Positions 1 through 9,436 of a stretch of 64,000 nucleotides of DNA are shown here, one piece after another. Positions within the stretch are counted from its first letter, which is position 1. The number at the start of each line of letters is the position of its first letter. The notes under the pieces were generated by a model. The model searched no databases. It was not told where the DNA came from and was given only the letters and a program-made list of their open reading frames with translations. This DNA comes from Bradyrhizobium sp. CCBAU 53338 (lineage in GTDB: Bacteria > Pseudomonadota > Alphaproteobacteria > Rhizobiales > Xanthobacteraceae), in NCBI RefSeq assembly GCF_015291665.1, contig NZ_CP030048.1, positions 3,162,001-3,226,000 of the forward strand, written 5' to 3'. The position numbers were made by a program, and so were the translations under genes.

Positions 1-1
1 G

Positions 2-829
2 ACTGAGCTGAAGGTGCCCATGATCTGCATCTCACCGATCCCGCCCAAGCCGACATCGGCGTCAGATCAATGGGCTATTACTGTGCCTCAATCGGCCGAT
101 CTGTTGGTGAAGATCGTTGCCGACCGAATGAAGCGCGATGGCGTGAAGAAAGTCGGATATATCGGGTTTTCGGACGGCTGGGGCGATCTGGTCTACGCGG
201 GAGCGAAGGCGGCAGAACAGCGTGGCGATTTGCAGGTCGTAACCAACGAGCGGTACGCGCGCACTGATACGTCCGTAACAGGCCAGGTCCTGCGTATCGT
301 TGCCGCGAGACCCGATGCGGTATTAGATGGCGGGTCCGCTACCCAAGGCGCGTTGCCCTTGCTTGCCTTGAGCGAAAGAGGATTTAAGGGTGCGATCTAC
401 GGTACTGGTGCCTTAGTTAATCCCGAGTTTGTACGAGTGGGAGGCAAGGCCGCGGAGGGCATCAAGCTTTCGGTCGGGCCTGTGGTCGTTTCCGAGCAGC
501 TGCCGGACGATCATTTCGCCAAGAAGCTCAGCCTTGAGTTTCGCGCCGCCTATGAACGCGCCAACAAGGGTCCGGTCACGGATCAGTTCTCCGGTCTCTC
601 TTTTGATGCCTGGCGGATACTCGACAACGCGGTCGAACGCGCGATCAAGATTAGCAGGCCTGGCGAAACCGGCTTTCGTACGGCACTTCGGGACGCGATC
701 TTGAGCACGCATGAATTTCCGGGCGTGCATGCCGTCTACAACTTCAAACCCGGCGAGAATTACGGAGTCGACGAGCGGTCGCTCGTGATCGTTCAGCTGG
801 TCAACGGCGCCTGGAAGTACGTCCCCTAG
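2..829 (+). CDS. ABC transporter substrate-binding protein, branched-chain amino-acid type (5' partial)
   Basis: Periplasmic binding protein of the Leu/Ile/Val (type 1, Peripla_BP_6) family. The reading frame is open to the left edge, so the signal peptide and N-terminal part lie outside the window and the ATG at 14 is not the true start. Visible family features are the GYIGFSDGWGD segment early in the second lobe and the IVAARPDAVLDGG strand-turn typical of amide/amino-acid binders. It ends 34 bases before a LivH-type permease and heads a complete transporter set. By family it captures an amino acid, amide or aromatic acid in the periplasm; the ligand cannot be read from sequence. Confidence 0.88.
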   Translation, partial: TELKVPMICISPIPPKPTSASDQWAITVPQSADLLVKIVADRMKRDGVKKVGYIGFSDGWGDLVYAGAKAAEQRGDLQVVTNERYARTDTSVTGQVLRIVAARPDAVLDGGSATQGALPLLALSERGFKGAIYGTGALVNPEFVRVGGKAAEGIKLSVGPVVVSEQLPDDHFAKKLSLEFRAAYERANKGPVTDQFSGLSFDAWRILDNAVERAIKISRPGETGFRTALRDAILSTHEFPGVHAVYNFKPGENYGVDERSLVIVQLVNGAWKYVP

Positions 830-863
830 CGAACAGGCTTCCAACAAAAGAAGCGGAACGGAA

Positions 864-1907
864 ATGACCAATGATATCGCCGCGATTCTCGCCGTGGACG
901 GGATCGCTACGGGCGCAATATATGTGCTTGTGGCTATCGGGACTGTGCTTATTTTCAGCGTAACCCGTGTAATCTATATCCCGTTTGGAGACATTGCAGC
1001 GTTTACGGTCCTCACGCTTGCCGCTATCCAGACAGGGCACGTGCCGGGCACCTTCGGACTCGTGCTGGTCTTAGCATGCCTTGCGAGCCTGATTGAGGTC
1101 GCGAGTCTGTGGCGTGCGAGGCGGGCCCGCGAGATTCCCCGGGCACTTGGCTTTTATCTCGTCCTCCCCGCAATCATCGTCGGTTGCGCTTGGATAGCAC
1201 TCAGTTTCAAGCTTTCGATGCCGCTTCAAGCCCTGATCGCGCTCATTCTGATGGCGCCGATCACGCCGTTACTCGATCGCATCGTGTTTAGACCGATAGC
1301 CGATGCAAGTGTCTTGCTTCTTCTGATCGTGTCGATGGCTCTTCATTTCGCTCTCATCGGACTTGGGCTGCTCTTCTTCGGCCCGGAGGGCGTTCGGACC
1401 GAGCCGATCACCTCCGCATCATTCGAGGTGGGCCCTATGCAATTCTCGGTGCAGTCGCTGATTATTGTGGCTGCGGCCTTGATACTCAGCGTCGCGCTTT
1501 TTCTCTTCTTCGATTTGACCCTGCCAGGAAAATCGTTGCGAGCCACCGCCATGAACAGGACCGGAGCGCGCTTGATGGGAATTCGGCCTGCGCGCGCTGG
1601 GACGATCGCCTATATTGTTGGGTCGCTCATGGCAGGCGTGTCCGGGATTCTGATCGCGCCGGTTAATACGATCTTTTACGACTCGGGGTTTCTTCTCGGG
1701 CTGAAGGCGTTCATCGGAGCGATCATAGGTGGGATGGCGAGCTATCCGGCCACTGCACTTGGCGCGGTCTTGGTGGGCCTGCTTGAGAGCTTCGCTTCGT
1801 TTCAAAGCAGCGCATTGAAGGACGTCATCGTCTTCTCGCTTCTAATTCCGATCCTCCTCTGGCGGTCGCTGAGTCAGGTGCACTCGGAAGAAGAGGTAGA
1901 AGAATGA
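864..1907 (+). CDS. Branched-chain amino-acid-type ABC permease (LivH-like)
   Basis: Inner-membrane permease of the LivH family, 347 residues with about eight hydrophobic segments. The N-terminal VDGIATGAIYVLVAIG stretch matches the usual LivH start, and the C-terminal third has the GLKAFIGAIIGGM loop seen in this family. It follows the binding protein by 34 bases, with a GGAACGGAA purine-rich site before the ATG, and its stop overlaps the start of the next gene by four bases. It should form the channel with the permease half of the downstream fusion protein. It is slightly longer than a typical LivH (about 290-310) owing to an extra segment around residues 60-110. Confidence 0.9.
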   Translation: MTNDIAAILAVDGIATGAIYVLVAIGTVLIFSVTRVIYIPFGDIAAFTVLTLAAIQTGHVPGTFGLVLVLACLASLIEVASLWRARRAREIPRALGFYLVLPAIIVGCAWIALSFKLSMPLQALIALILMAPITPLLDRIVFRPIADASVLLLLIVSMALHFALIGLGLLFFGPEGVRTEPITSASFEVGPMQFSVQSLIIVAAALILSVALFLFFDLTLPGKSLRATAMNRTGARLMGIRPARAGTIAYIVGSLMAGVSGILIAPVNTIFYDSGFLLGLKAFIGAIIGGMASYPATALGAVLVGLLESFASFQSSALKDVIVFSLLIPILLWRSLSQVHSEEEVEE

Positions 1908-3673
1908 GACGCGCACGGTTCCGCATGCTGATGATCGCGACATTAGTCGTCTTCCTGGCCGCCCCGGCCTTTCTGCCTTCATTCAGCATTACTCTTCTTA
2001 ATTACGTCGGGATTTATTCTCTGGTCGCGATTGGCCTTGCGTTGCTGACGGGTATATGCGGGATAGTGTCGTTTGGGCAGGCGGCTTTTGTCGGCGTGGC
2101 CGCATACTCGACTGCGTGGGTTTCAGTCATCCAAGGACAGTCTGTCTGGCTCGGTCTTTTACTGGCAATCGCGATGACCTGCGCCGTCGCGGCTATCATT
2201 GGTTTCATTACGCTTCGGCTCCAGGGTCACTTCCTGTCGCTCAGCACAGTGGCATGGGGGCTCGCGATCGGCTTTCTCTTTGGGAATCTCGCCGGGCTCG
2301 GCAACTTCAACGGCCTCGCCAATATCCCGCCTATCTCTATCGGGCGGCAGCCGCTCATCCAGGGATGGCAAATGTTTTACCTCATTTGGACGATCGTGCT
2401 CGTTAGCCTCTTATTGCTAGGCAATCTTCTTGATTCACGAATCGGACGTTCGTTTCGTACTTTGCGCGGCGGGACAACGCTAGTCGAAAGCCTTGGCATC
2501 AGCGCATTCCATGCGCGGCTGACCGCTTTCGTCCTCGCGGCGCTACTCTGTGCTCTCTCTGGCTGGCTTTACGCACATCTTAGCCGGTTCATTAGTCCCG
2601 CCCCGTTCGAAGCCGGGGCAGGTATCGAATATCTCATGATGGCGATGGTCGGCGGCACGGGTACGATTGTCGGGGGCGTCGCCGGAAGCGCTCTTGTCAC
2701 CTATCTCAAGAACGCGATTCAGGATTACTTGCCACTCCTGATCAAACATGGTTCAGGACAACTGGAACTGGTTGTGTTCTCTGCCTTGTTCATCCTGTTC
2801 TTGCAGCGAGCTCGGCAAGGCATCGTACCATTTTTTACCCGTTTCGTGCCGGCGGTAAAAGTCGAGAAGCCTGTAGCGAACGGCTCGTTGGCTCGCCGGG
2901 AGCAGTATCGATCCGGAACACAGCTTCTTCAGATCAACAAGCTTGTGCGCAAATTTGGGGGCCTTGTCGCGGTAAACGACGTCACGTTCGAAATCCGGGC
3001 AGGTGAAATTCTCGCGTTGATTGGACCAAATGGCGCCGGCAAAAGCACGCTGTTCAATCTGGTGACAGGCGCTCTCAGGACTGATGCCGGCGAGGTCTTC
3101 TTTTGCGGTCGTTCGCTGGCGCGCCAATCCCAGGCTCAAATCGCCCGAGCCGGCATTGCGCGCACTTTCCAGCACGTAAAACTGCGCCCCGGCATGACGC
3201 TCTTGGACAATGTTCTGCTCGGAGCCTATCCTCGCACGCGAGCAGGCGTTCTAGGCTGCGCTCTCCGGCTCGACAGGGAAGAAGAAGCGAAAGCCACAGC
3301 TGACGCTCTCAATCAACTTGATCGTGTTGGTTTAGGGCGAGACCCGTTCCAACTCGCCGGGAGCCTGGCTTTAGGGAACCAGCGGATTCTCGAGATTGCA
3401 CGAGCTCTCGCGGCAGATCCCGTTTTGCTGGTGCTCGACGAACCCGCCGCCGGGCTGCGACGCCATGAGAAACAGCGGTTGGCGGAGCTTCTCAAGTCTT
3501 TGCGAGGCGAGGGTGTCACGATCTTCCTGGTCGAACACGACATGGAATTCGTGATGAACCTCGCGGACCGCGTCGTCGTCATGGAATTCGGCTCGAAGCT
3601 TTGCGAGGGCACGCCGACGGAGATCGTCCGGAATCCTCGGGTGCAAGAGGCCTATCTCGGAGTTGGCCTTTGA
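1904..3673 (+). CDS. LivM-LivG fusion: ABC permease joined to ATPase
   Basis: A 589-residue protein combining a LivM-type permease (about residues 1-305) and a LivG-type ATPase (about 345-589), joined by a hydrophilic linker. The permease half shows the [19 protein letters not shown] signature of LivM. The ATPase half has Walker [10 protein letters not shown] at about 374-382, Q-loop FQHVKL, a signature region reading LALGNQR near 489 in place of the more usual L-P-Y-G-Q-Q, and Walker B LLVLDEP near 508. The start overlaps the preceding gene by four bases and the stop overlaps the next start by one base, so translational coupling is likely. Such fusions are known in rhizobial Liv-type systems. 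Confidence 0.92.
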   Translation: MRRARFRMLMIATLVVFLAAPAFLPSFSITLLNYVGIYSLVAIGLALLTGICGIVSFGQAAFVGVAAYSTAWVSVIQGQSVWLGLLLAIAMTCAVAAIIGFITLRLQGHFLSLSTVAWGLAIGFLFGNLAGLGNFNGLANIPPISIGRQPLIQGWQMFYLIWTIVLVSLLLLGNLLDSRIGRSFRTLRGGTTLVESLGISAFHARLTAFVLAALLCALSGWLYAHLSRFISPAPFEAGAGIEYLMMAMVGGTGTIVGGVAGSALVTYLKNAIQDYLPLLIKHGSGQLELVVFSALFILFLQRARQGIVPFFTRFVPAVKVEKPVANGSLARREQYRSGTQLLQINKLVRKFGGLVAVNDVTFEIRAGEILALIGPNGAGKSTLFNLVTGALRTDAGEVFFCGRSLARQSQAQIARAGIARTFQHVKLRPGMTLLDNVLLGAYPRTRAGVLGCALRLDREEEAKATADALNQLDRVGLGRDPFQLAGSLALGNQRILEIARALAADPVLLVLDEPAAGLRRHEKQRLAELLKSLRGEGVTIFLVEHDMEFVMNLADRVVVMEFGSKLCEGTPTEIVRNPRVQEAYLGVGL

Positions 3674-4410
3674 TGAGTGTTTTCTCGATCGACAATGTAA
3701 GCGTTAGCTACGGGAAAGTAGAAGCCGTCCGGGACGTTTCACTCAATGTGGAGCCCGGGCAGATCGTCACCCTGCTTGGCCCAAATGGAGCGGGCAAGAG
3801 CACACTTCTTCTGGCTGCGATCGGTCTCCTCGGATTGCGGGGCCGCGTAAGGTTGCAGGGCAGGGACATTTCCGCTCTCGCGGTGGAAGATCGCGTTGAA
3901 CGCGGACTCTGCCTCGTTCCTGAAAGGCGCGAGCTGTTCTCGGAAATGTCGGTTCAGGACAACTTGCTGCTCGGTGCTTATTCGAGGCCCGATCGTAGGA
4001 CGGTTAAAGCCGATCTATATCAGGTCTTTCGTCATTTTCCTCGGCTCGAGGAAAGGTGCAAACAGGCGGCCGGTACCTTGTCGGGAGGCGAGCGTCAGAT
4101 GCTCGCCATCGGCCGCGCACTTATGGCGAAGCCCAAGGTCTTGCTGCTGGACGAACCCAGCCTGGGGCTTGCTCCCCTTATCGTGCGAGAGATATTCCGA
4201 ACGATAGCGTCCCTGCGGGAGCTCGGCGTGTCCATTCTGATCGTCGAGCAGAACGCGCGAGCGGCACTTGAGACGGCAGATTTCGGCTACGTCCTCGAGA
4301 CCGGCGAGATTGTCCAATCGGGCCCGTCGGCAGCGCTTGTTCACGATCCGAAACTTATCGCGGCTTATCTCGGCGGTAACTCGTCGATAACTGCCGCGGC
4401 TTCGGGCTGA
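3673..4410 (+). CDS. Branched-chain amino-acid-type ABC ATPase (LivF-like)
   Basis: Second ATPase of the Liv-type importer, 245 residues. It has Walker [10 protein letters not shown] near residue 36, the LVPERRELF segment typical of LivF, signature LSGGERQ near 136 and Walker B VLLLDEP near 157. I chose the ATG at 3673, which overlaps the stop of the fusion gene (TGATG). An in-frame ATG at 3601 lies deep inside the upstream gene and would add a non-homologous N-terminus. With the LivG half of the fusion it forms the ATPase heterodimer. This completes the transporter. Confidence 0.92.
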   Translation: MSVFSIDNVSVSYGKVEAVRDVSLNVEPGQIVTLLGPNGAGKSTLLLAAIGLLGLRGRVRLQGRDISALAVEDRVERGLCLVPERRELFSEMSVQDNLLLGAYSRPDRRTVKADLYQVFRHFPRLEERCKQAAGTLSGGERQMLAIGRALMAKPKVLLLDEPSLGLAPLIVREIFRTIASLRELGVSILIVEQNARAALETADFGYVLETGEIVQSGPSAALVHDPKLIAAYLGGNSSITAAASG

Positions 4411-4466
4411 GTGCTTACTACAGGTCTACGCGACTGCTCGCGCAACGATTCTAGAGGAGGACGATA

Positions 4467-5561
4467 ATGAAAATTGCTGTGCTCGGTGGAGGCAACGGCT
4501 CTTTTGCGGCAGCCGGTGATTTCTGTCTCTCAGGTCACGCGGTCCGGTTGTGGCGTCAGAAGTCGGAAGACGCGGAGGCTCATATGACGGCCGGTGGTCG
4601 CATCGGCGTGATCGACCAGATGGGGTCGCGCGAAGCGAAACCCGAGATGATCACCTCCGACATCGCTGCCGCGGTCGAAGGGGCTGATCTCATTGTGGCG
4701 CCGGTTCCGGCGTTCGCCCAGCAGGATATCGCGACCAAACTGGCGCCCCACCTTCGTGACGGGCAGGTGGTGTACCTGCCTCCCGGGACGTTTGGTTCGT
4801 ACATCTTCGCGCGTGCAGCCAAGGACGTGGGAAATCGCTCGCGGGTGTCGTTCGCGGAGACAGGCACGCTTCCATGGCTCGCACGAAAGCAAGACCGTTA
4901 CGTCGTGAGGATCTCGACGCGGGCCGTGAGATTGCCGACTGGAGTGTTTCCGGCAAAACGCTCTTTTGCAGCTCTAGCCCTGATCGACCAAGCCTTCCCG
5001 AATGCGATCGAGCCATCGGAGGATGCGCTATCGGCGGCTTTGATGAACGCCGGGCCGATTATTCATCCTCCGCTAATCATCATGAATGCAGGCCCAATCG
5101 AACATTTCGATCGCTGGGACATCCATAAGGAAGGCACTCAGCCCGCAATACGTCGCGTCACGGATCAGCTCGACAACGAACGAATTGCTGTGCGCGAAGC
5201 TTTGGGTTATGGCGCCCCGCATTTTCCGCTCGCAAATCACTATAAAGCGGACGGCGAGATCGGCATGTATCCACGCGATGCACATGACCAACTCACGGGT
5301 TCAAATGACTGGCGCGAGCATCTCGATCTTATGCGGCATCGGTACATGCTTGAAGACACCAGGCTGGGCCTTTCCTTCCTAAGCTCGGTGGCAAAATTGG
5401 CGGGGGTTCCGGTGCCCCTGGCAAACGCATTCCTGAACATTGGATCGGTCGTCGCCGGCCAGTCATTTGAGTCGACGGGGCGAACTCTGAATTCCCTTGG
5501 CTTGAACGAAATAGGCGTGCGCGATCTAAAGCGTGTGCTCGCGGAGGGCTTCGAGGTATGA
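4467..5561 (+). CDS. NAD/NADP octopine/nopaline dehydrogenase-family protein (opine dehydrogenase-like)
   Basis: A 364-residue member of the opine dehydrogenase family, which reductively couples an amino acid to a 2-oxo acid or runs the reverse reaction. The Rossmann motif is GGGNGSFAAAG at residues 7-17, and the C-terminal Octopine_DH domain contains the conserved HPP segment (IIHPPLIIMNAGPIEH) with the family's catalytic histidine region. A strong ribosome site (GAGGAGG) precedes the ATG. It lies 56 bases after the transporter and overlaps the next gene by four bases. The context suggests a role in metabolising the imported ligand; the substrate is not evident. Confidence 0.82.
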   Translation: MKIAVLGGGNGSFAAAGDFCLSGHAVRLWRQKSEDAEAHMTAGGRIGVIDQMGSREAKPEMITSDIAAAVEGADLIVAPVPAFAQQDIATKLAPHLRDGQVVYLPPGTFGSYIFARAAKDVGNRSRVSFAETGTLPWLARKQDRYVVRISTRAVRLPTGVFPAKRSFAALALIDQAFPNAIEPSEDALSAALMNAGPIIHPPLIIMNAGPIEHFDRWDIHKEGTQPAIRRVTDQLDNERIAVREALGYGAPHFPLANHYKADGEIGMYPRDAHDQLTGSNDWREHLDLMRHRYMLEDTRLGLSFLSSVAKLAGVPVPLANAFLNIGSVVAGQSFESTGRTLNSLGLNEIGVRDLKRVLAEGFEV

Positions 5562-6535
5562 GTGGGACGGTCTCGTGCGTGGGCGCAGGGCGAATGGGAC
5601 GCGGTATCGCGACCGTGTTCGCCTATGCTGGCTATTCGGTTCGTGTCGTTGATTTTAAGGAACGGTCAAAAGTAGAGTTTGATCGGGTCGCGGCCGAGGT
5701 CAAGAACGAGATCAAAGCGATCCTCGAAATTCTCGTTCGCATCGGACTGATGCCCGGTGATACCGTTCCGATCGTCGAGCAGCGCGTCACGGTTCTTCCG
5801 GCCACTGAGGCCGCGATGGGAACCTCCGGAGTCGACCTCATCTTCGAATGTCTGCCAGAAATACTTGAGCTGAAGCGCCAGCAACTCGCTTTGATTTCGC
5901 GCTCCGCGGCCCCCCAGACGATCATTGCGTCAACAACCTCGACGATTATGGTTGATGACATTGCCGGCGCTATCGATCATCCGGATCGATTCTTGAACGT
6001 TCACTGGCTCAATCCGGCCTACCTTGTCCCGCTCGTCGAAATGTCGGCCGGAAGGAGAACGTCTGGGGCAACCGTTAGTTCGGTCCGGAAACTCCTCGAG
6101 GATATGGGTAAAGTGCCCGTCCTTTGTGCTTCGCGCCCCGGCTTTATTGTGCCGCGGATCCAGGGCCTCGCGATGAACGAGGCAGCCCGTATCGTAGAGG
6201 AAGGAGTCGCGAGCGCTGAGGATGTCGAAAAGGCCGTCAAATACGGTTTCGGCTTTCGTTTCGGTGTTCTCGGTTTGCTCGAGTTCATTGATTGGGGTGG
6301 CGGCGATATCCTGCACTTTGCGTCGAAATACCTTACCGAAGCGCTCGAGCATCCGCGCTATGCGTCTCCCGAAATCGTTTCGAGAAACGTTGCCGAGGGA
6401 CGGATTGGCATGAAGACCAGGAAAGGATTTCTCGACTACGAGGGGGTCGACCTTGAAAGCTACCGCGAGCAGCGCTTGGGCGAGTTCGCTGGCGTGCTCA
6501 GGCGCATGAAGCTCGATCGTGGACCGGTCGTTTGA
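5558..6535 (+). CDS. 3-hydroxyacyl-CoA dehydrogenase-family protein
   Basis: A 325-residue NAD-dependent dehydrogenase of the 3-hydroxyacyl-CoA/L-carnitine dehydrogenase family. The N-terminal Rossmann motif is GAGRMGRGIA, the NVHWLNPAYLVPLVE segment fits the active-site histidine-glutamate region, and the C-terminal helical domain contains GFGFRFGVLGLLEF. It overlaps the opine-dehydrogenase-like gene by four bases and is the last gene of the operon. The pairing of an opine-type and a 3-hydroxyacid-type dehydrogenase behind an amino-acid importer suggests a short dedicated pathway, which is inference. It ends 12 bases before a convergent gene. Confidence 0.85.
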   Translation: MSGTVSCVGAGRMGRGIATVFAYAGYSVRVVDFKERSKVEFDRVAAEVKNEIKAILEILVRIGLMPGDTVPIVEQRVTVLPATEAAMGTSGVDLIFECLPEILELKRQQLALISRSAAPQTIIASTTSTIMVDDIAGAIDHPDRFLNVHWLNPAYLVPLVEMSAGRRTSGATVSSVRKLLEDMGKVPVLCASRPGFIVPRIQGLAMNEAARIVEEGVASAEDVEKAVKYGFGFRFGVLGLLEFIDWGGGDILHFASKYLTEALEHPRYASPEIVSRNVAEGRIGMKTRKGFLDYEGVDLESYREQRLGEFAGVLRRMKLDRGPVV

Positions 6536-6547
6536 TAATGCGAAGTG

Positions 6548-7243
6548 TTAGATGACGCGCGTCACCGAGTGCGGCTCGTGGCGAGCCACACCTTCAAATG
6601 GCGGCAGGGTATCGAAGTCAGCGCGCAACTCTTTGCGAACGTCCGACAGCATCGCTTCGCGCATGAGCTCGGCTGATGCGAAGACCGTCTTGTTGCGCTG
6701 CAGGGATCGAACGAGCGGGATCCGCAGTTCCGATGCCGCAATCGCGGGTGTGAATATTTCCAACTCTCGGAGACCGACTAATTTGCCCAGCAGCACCGGG
6801 TGACGACTGAGATATGCAGTGTGCCAAGCGACTTCGTCGCACGCAGGTCCCTCGTAGGTTACAAGATAGGCGACCTCTTGGTCAGGAACCGAGTCGGTTC
6901 GCGTGAGCACTGGGTAGCGTCTCTGAACCATGATTTCTTGGGACGGATGAAGGTCTTGCAAGTTGGGGAATAGGTCTGGCTCGAATAGAGCGGCCAAGCG
7001 CCCCGAGCGGCTGAGCGCGGCCTCAAGTGACCGCGTATCGGCGAAATTTATCTGGACCGCGAGTGATGATGCTTGGCTCTGGTCCAGATAGTGAGGGTCG
7101 ACGGCCGTTATCGGACGCAGAATCACGGCACTTGCCACCGACCGGCAATCGCGGATAAGCGCGCCGAGCCCGCGGACATCGGCATCGGGCACGTCGATCC
7201 TGTTCGAGCCGGATGACCGCCACTCGCAAAACCATGTGATCAC
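6548..7243 (-). CDS. Possible EthD-like dimeric alpha/beta-barrel protein
   Basis: A 231-residue protein starting at a GTG with GGAG about ten bases upstream. Two halves look like tandem ferredoxin-like barrels. The second contains YLVTYEGPACDEVAWHTAY followed by a conserved His-Pro, the pattern of EthD-type domains that accompany aromatic and alkyl-ether catabolism. No catalytic residues can be assigned. It diverges from the racemase-fold gene, with a candidate GntR operator between them (7345-7354), so it may belong to the regulon. The family assignment is tentative. Confidence 0.6.
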   Translation of the reverse strand: MITWFCEWRSSGSNRIDVPDADVRGLGALIRDCRSVASAVILRPITAVDPHYLDQSQASSLAVQINFADTRSLEAALSRSGRLAALFEPDLFPNLQDLHPSQEIMVQRRYPVLTRTDSVPDQEVAYLVTYEGPACDEVAWHTAYLSRHPVLLGKLVGLRELEIFTPAIAASELRIPLVRSLQRNKTVFASAELMREAMLSDVRKELRADFDTLPPFEGVARHEPHSVTRVI

Positions 7244-7344
7244 GTAAATGCGCTCCAGTCAGGTCTCTTGCGAGGGCGCCGACGTTCGGCCGGCGCAAAT
7301 GACGGTCGTGGATCGGCGTTCCGCGCTTCCAATTGCGTATCACC

Positions 7345-7354
7345 TGATATATCA
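7345..7354 (+). promoter_or_regulatory. Candidate operator, site 1 (TGATATATCA)
   Basis: Perfect 10-bp palindrome in the 148-bp divergent region between the EthD-like gene and the racemase-fold gene. The same palindrome occurs at 12084, and close variants lie at six other places up to 31 kb. I infer a binding site for the GntR protein encoded at 10308. Confidence 0.5.
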
Positions 7355-7391
7355 ACTGCCTCAGAATGACAAGCATTGTTGAATAGGGCCC

Positions 7392-8207
7392 GTGCCTATG
7401 GTCGAACCAAAGCCGATCCGGATTTATTGGCAGAGCTTCATCGATCGGTCCGTAAATGAGGCCTATTTCAAGGGGCTTTCGGCTTATCTTGCGGGCATCG
7501 CCGCGCCGGGCGTCGAGGTCGAGGTTTTCGGCATGTCGCCGCCCGATTCCGATATCTCGCGTCTGAGCGAATTCCGCTGTTCCATCCTCGCCGTCGACAA
7601 CGGAATCTGCGCCGAGGAGGAGGGATTTGATGCCGTCGTCATCGGCCATTTCCAGGATCCCGGGCTTTACGAGCTCCGCTCGGCGGTCCGAATCCCCGTG
7701 ATCGGCGCGGGCGAGGCAACGCTATACGGTGCGCTTCAACTTGGTCGGCGGCTGGGTCTCATTACGTTAGATCCGGATTTCGAGGTGTGGCATCTCGAGC
7801 AGGCGGAGCGATACGGAATCAGCGACCGCATCGCGAAGGTCGTTGGACTTGGGTGTCGTCCAGAAGATTTTGGCGCGGCATTCGCGGGCGATGCAGAGGC
7901 GCGGGCTCGGATGATCGCCCAGTTTCGTCGTTGTGCGGATCCGCTTCTTGAAGCTGGCGCCGACGTCATTCTCCCCGCAGGCGTTTTGCCGGGGCTGCTG
8001 ATCGCCGGAGAGCACAAATGCCGGATCGAACGCGCGCCAGTTCTGAATTGTGCCTCGGTCGCGCTGAAAACAGCTGAGATGTGGGCGCAGCTGCACCGGA
8101 TCGACGGCGTGGAGGCTGGCCGAGGTCCGAGTTTTCGTCTGCCTAGTCAGCAGGCTCGTGATCAGTTTCGAGGATTATTGGAGGACGGGCGGGCTCGAAG
8201 ACGATAG
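7392..8207 (+). CDS. Asp/Glu/hydantoin racemase-superfamily protein lacking the catalytic cysteines
   Basis: A 271-residue protein with the two-domain fold of hydantoin and aspartate/glutamate racemases. The family's first catalytic Cys normally sits just before the F-x-D-P-G-L motif; here the segment reads VVIGHFQDPGL, with His in its place. The second Cys is expected in the strand-turn near residue 195, where the sequence is DVILPAGVLPG. Racemase activity by the two-base cysteine mechanism is therefore unlikely, and it may be a lyase, isomerase or hydrolase of the same fold. The start may be GTG 7392 or ATG 7398. It lies downstream of candidate operator site 1. Confidence 0.7.
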   Translation: MPMVEPKPIRIYWQSFIDRSVNEAYFKGLSAYLAGIAAPGVEVEVFGMSPPDSDISRLSEFRCSILAVDNGICAEEEGFDAVVIGHFQDPGLYELRSAVRIPVIGAGEATLYGALQLGRRLGLITLDPDFEVWHLEQAERYGISDRIAKVVGLGCRPEDFGAAFAGDAEARARMIAQFRRCADPLLEAGADVILPAGVLPGLLIAGEHKCRIERAPVLNCASVALKTAEMWAQLHRIDGVEAGRGPSFRLPSQQARDQFRGLLEDGRARRR

Positions 8208-8296
8208 GGCGCCATGTATTTCCGTAGCCGGAGCTGTCTATCCGTTGGGCTTCAAGGCGCCGGCCTTGGGCTCGAAAACAATCTGAGGAATTTTCG

Positions 8297-9406
8297 ATGA
8301 AGACACGAGCCGCCGTCGCTTTCGAAGCCAAAAAACCGCTTGAAATCGTCGAAGTCGATCTGGAAGGACCCAAGGCCGGCGAGGTCCTGGTCGAGATCAA
8401 GGCGACGGGCATCTGCCATACCGACGCCTACACGCTCGACGGTTTCGACAGCGAAGGAATCTTCCCGTCGATCCTCGGCCACGAGGGCGCCGGTATCATC
8501 CGCGAGATCGGCGCGGGCGTCACCTCGGTGAAGCCGGGCGATCACGTCATTCCGCTCTACACGCCGGAATGCCGGCAGTGCAAAAGCTGCCTGAGCCAGA
8601 AGACCAATCTCTGCACCGCGATCCGCGCGACGCAAGGAAAGGGCGTGATGCCCGACGGCACCAGCCGTTTCTCCTACAAGGGCAAGCCGATCTACCACTA
8701 TATGGGCTGCTCGACCTTCTCCAACTTCACGGTGCTGCCTGAGATCGCGGTGGCGAAGATCCGCGAGGACGCCCCCTTCGACAAGAGCTGCTACATCGGG
8801 TGCGGCGTCACCACCGGCGTCGGCGCCGTCGTCAACACCGCGAAGGTCACGCCCGGCTCCAACGTCGTCGTATTCGGTCTCGGCGGTATTGGCCTGAACG
8901 TGATCCAGGGCGCCAAGATGGCCGGCGCCGACAAGATCATCGGTGTCGACATCAACGACTCCAAGGAGGAATGGGGGCGCCGGTTCGGCATGACCGACTT
9001 CGTCAATCCCAAGAAGCTCAGCGGCGACATCGTCCCGCATCTCGTCACCCTGACCGACGGCGGTGCGGACTACAGCTTCGACTGCACCGGCAACACCACG
9101 GTGATGCGCCAAGCGCTGGAGGCCTGCCATCGCGGCTGGGGCACCTCGATCATCATCGGCGTTGCCGAAGCCGGCAAGGAGATCGCCACCCGACCGTTCC
9201 AGCTCGTCACCGGGCGTAATTGGCGCGGCACCGCCTTCGGCGGCGCCCGCGGCCGCACCGACGTGCCGAAGATCGTCGACTGGTACATGAACGGAAAGAT
9301 CCAGATCGATCCGATGATCACCCACACGCTCAAGCTCGAAGACATCAACAAGGGCTTCGATCTGATGCACGGGGGAAAATCGATTCGCTCAGTCGTCGTG
9401 TTCTAG
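8297..9406 (+). CDS. frmA: S-(hydroxymethyl)glutathione dehydrogenase / class III alcohol dehydrogenase
   Basis: A 369-residue zinc alcohol dehydrogenase of class III, which oxidises the spontaneous formaldehyde-glutathione adduct to S-formylglutathione with NAD. It has the catalytic-zinc segment [12 protein letters not shown], the structural zinc cluster [15 protein letters not shown] and the [14 protein letters not shown]ossmann motif. Its strongly GC-biased third positions resemble core genes more than the flanking genes do. It is 30 bases upstream of gfa with GAGG before the ATG. The context points to formaldehyde released by demethylation, plausibly by the P450 at 25.7 kb. Confidence 0.96.
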   Translation: MKTRAAVAFEAKKPLEIVEVDLEGPKAGEVLVEIKATGICHTDAYTLDGFDSEGIFPSILGHEGAGIIREIGAGVTSVKPGDHVIPLYTPECRQCKSCLSQKTNLCTAIRATQGKGVMPDGTSRFSYKGKPIYHYMGCSTFSNFTVLPEIAVAKIREDAPFDKSCYIGCGVTTGVGAVVNTAKVTPGSNVVVFGLGGIGLNVIQGAKMAGADKIIGVDINDSKEEWGRRFGMTDFVNPKKLSGDIVPHLVTLTDGGADYSFDCTGNTTVMRQALEACHRGWGTSIIIGVAEAGKEIATRPFQLVTGRNWRGTAFGGARGRTDVPKIVDWYMNGKIQIDPMITHTLKLEDINKGFDLMHGGKSIRSVVVF

Positions 9407-9436
9407 CTCAAGCGTCACACAAAAGGAGGATCGGCC

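Noticed and set aside
8252..9370. Long minus-strand open frame (372 codons) opposite frmA
   Set aside because: The plus strand encodes a fully conserved class III alcohol dehydrogenase. The antisense frame is a by-product of high-GC codon use, with Ala/Asp/Arg-rich, non-homologous sequence.
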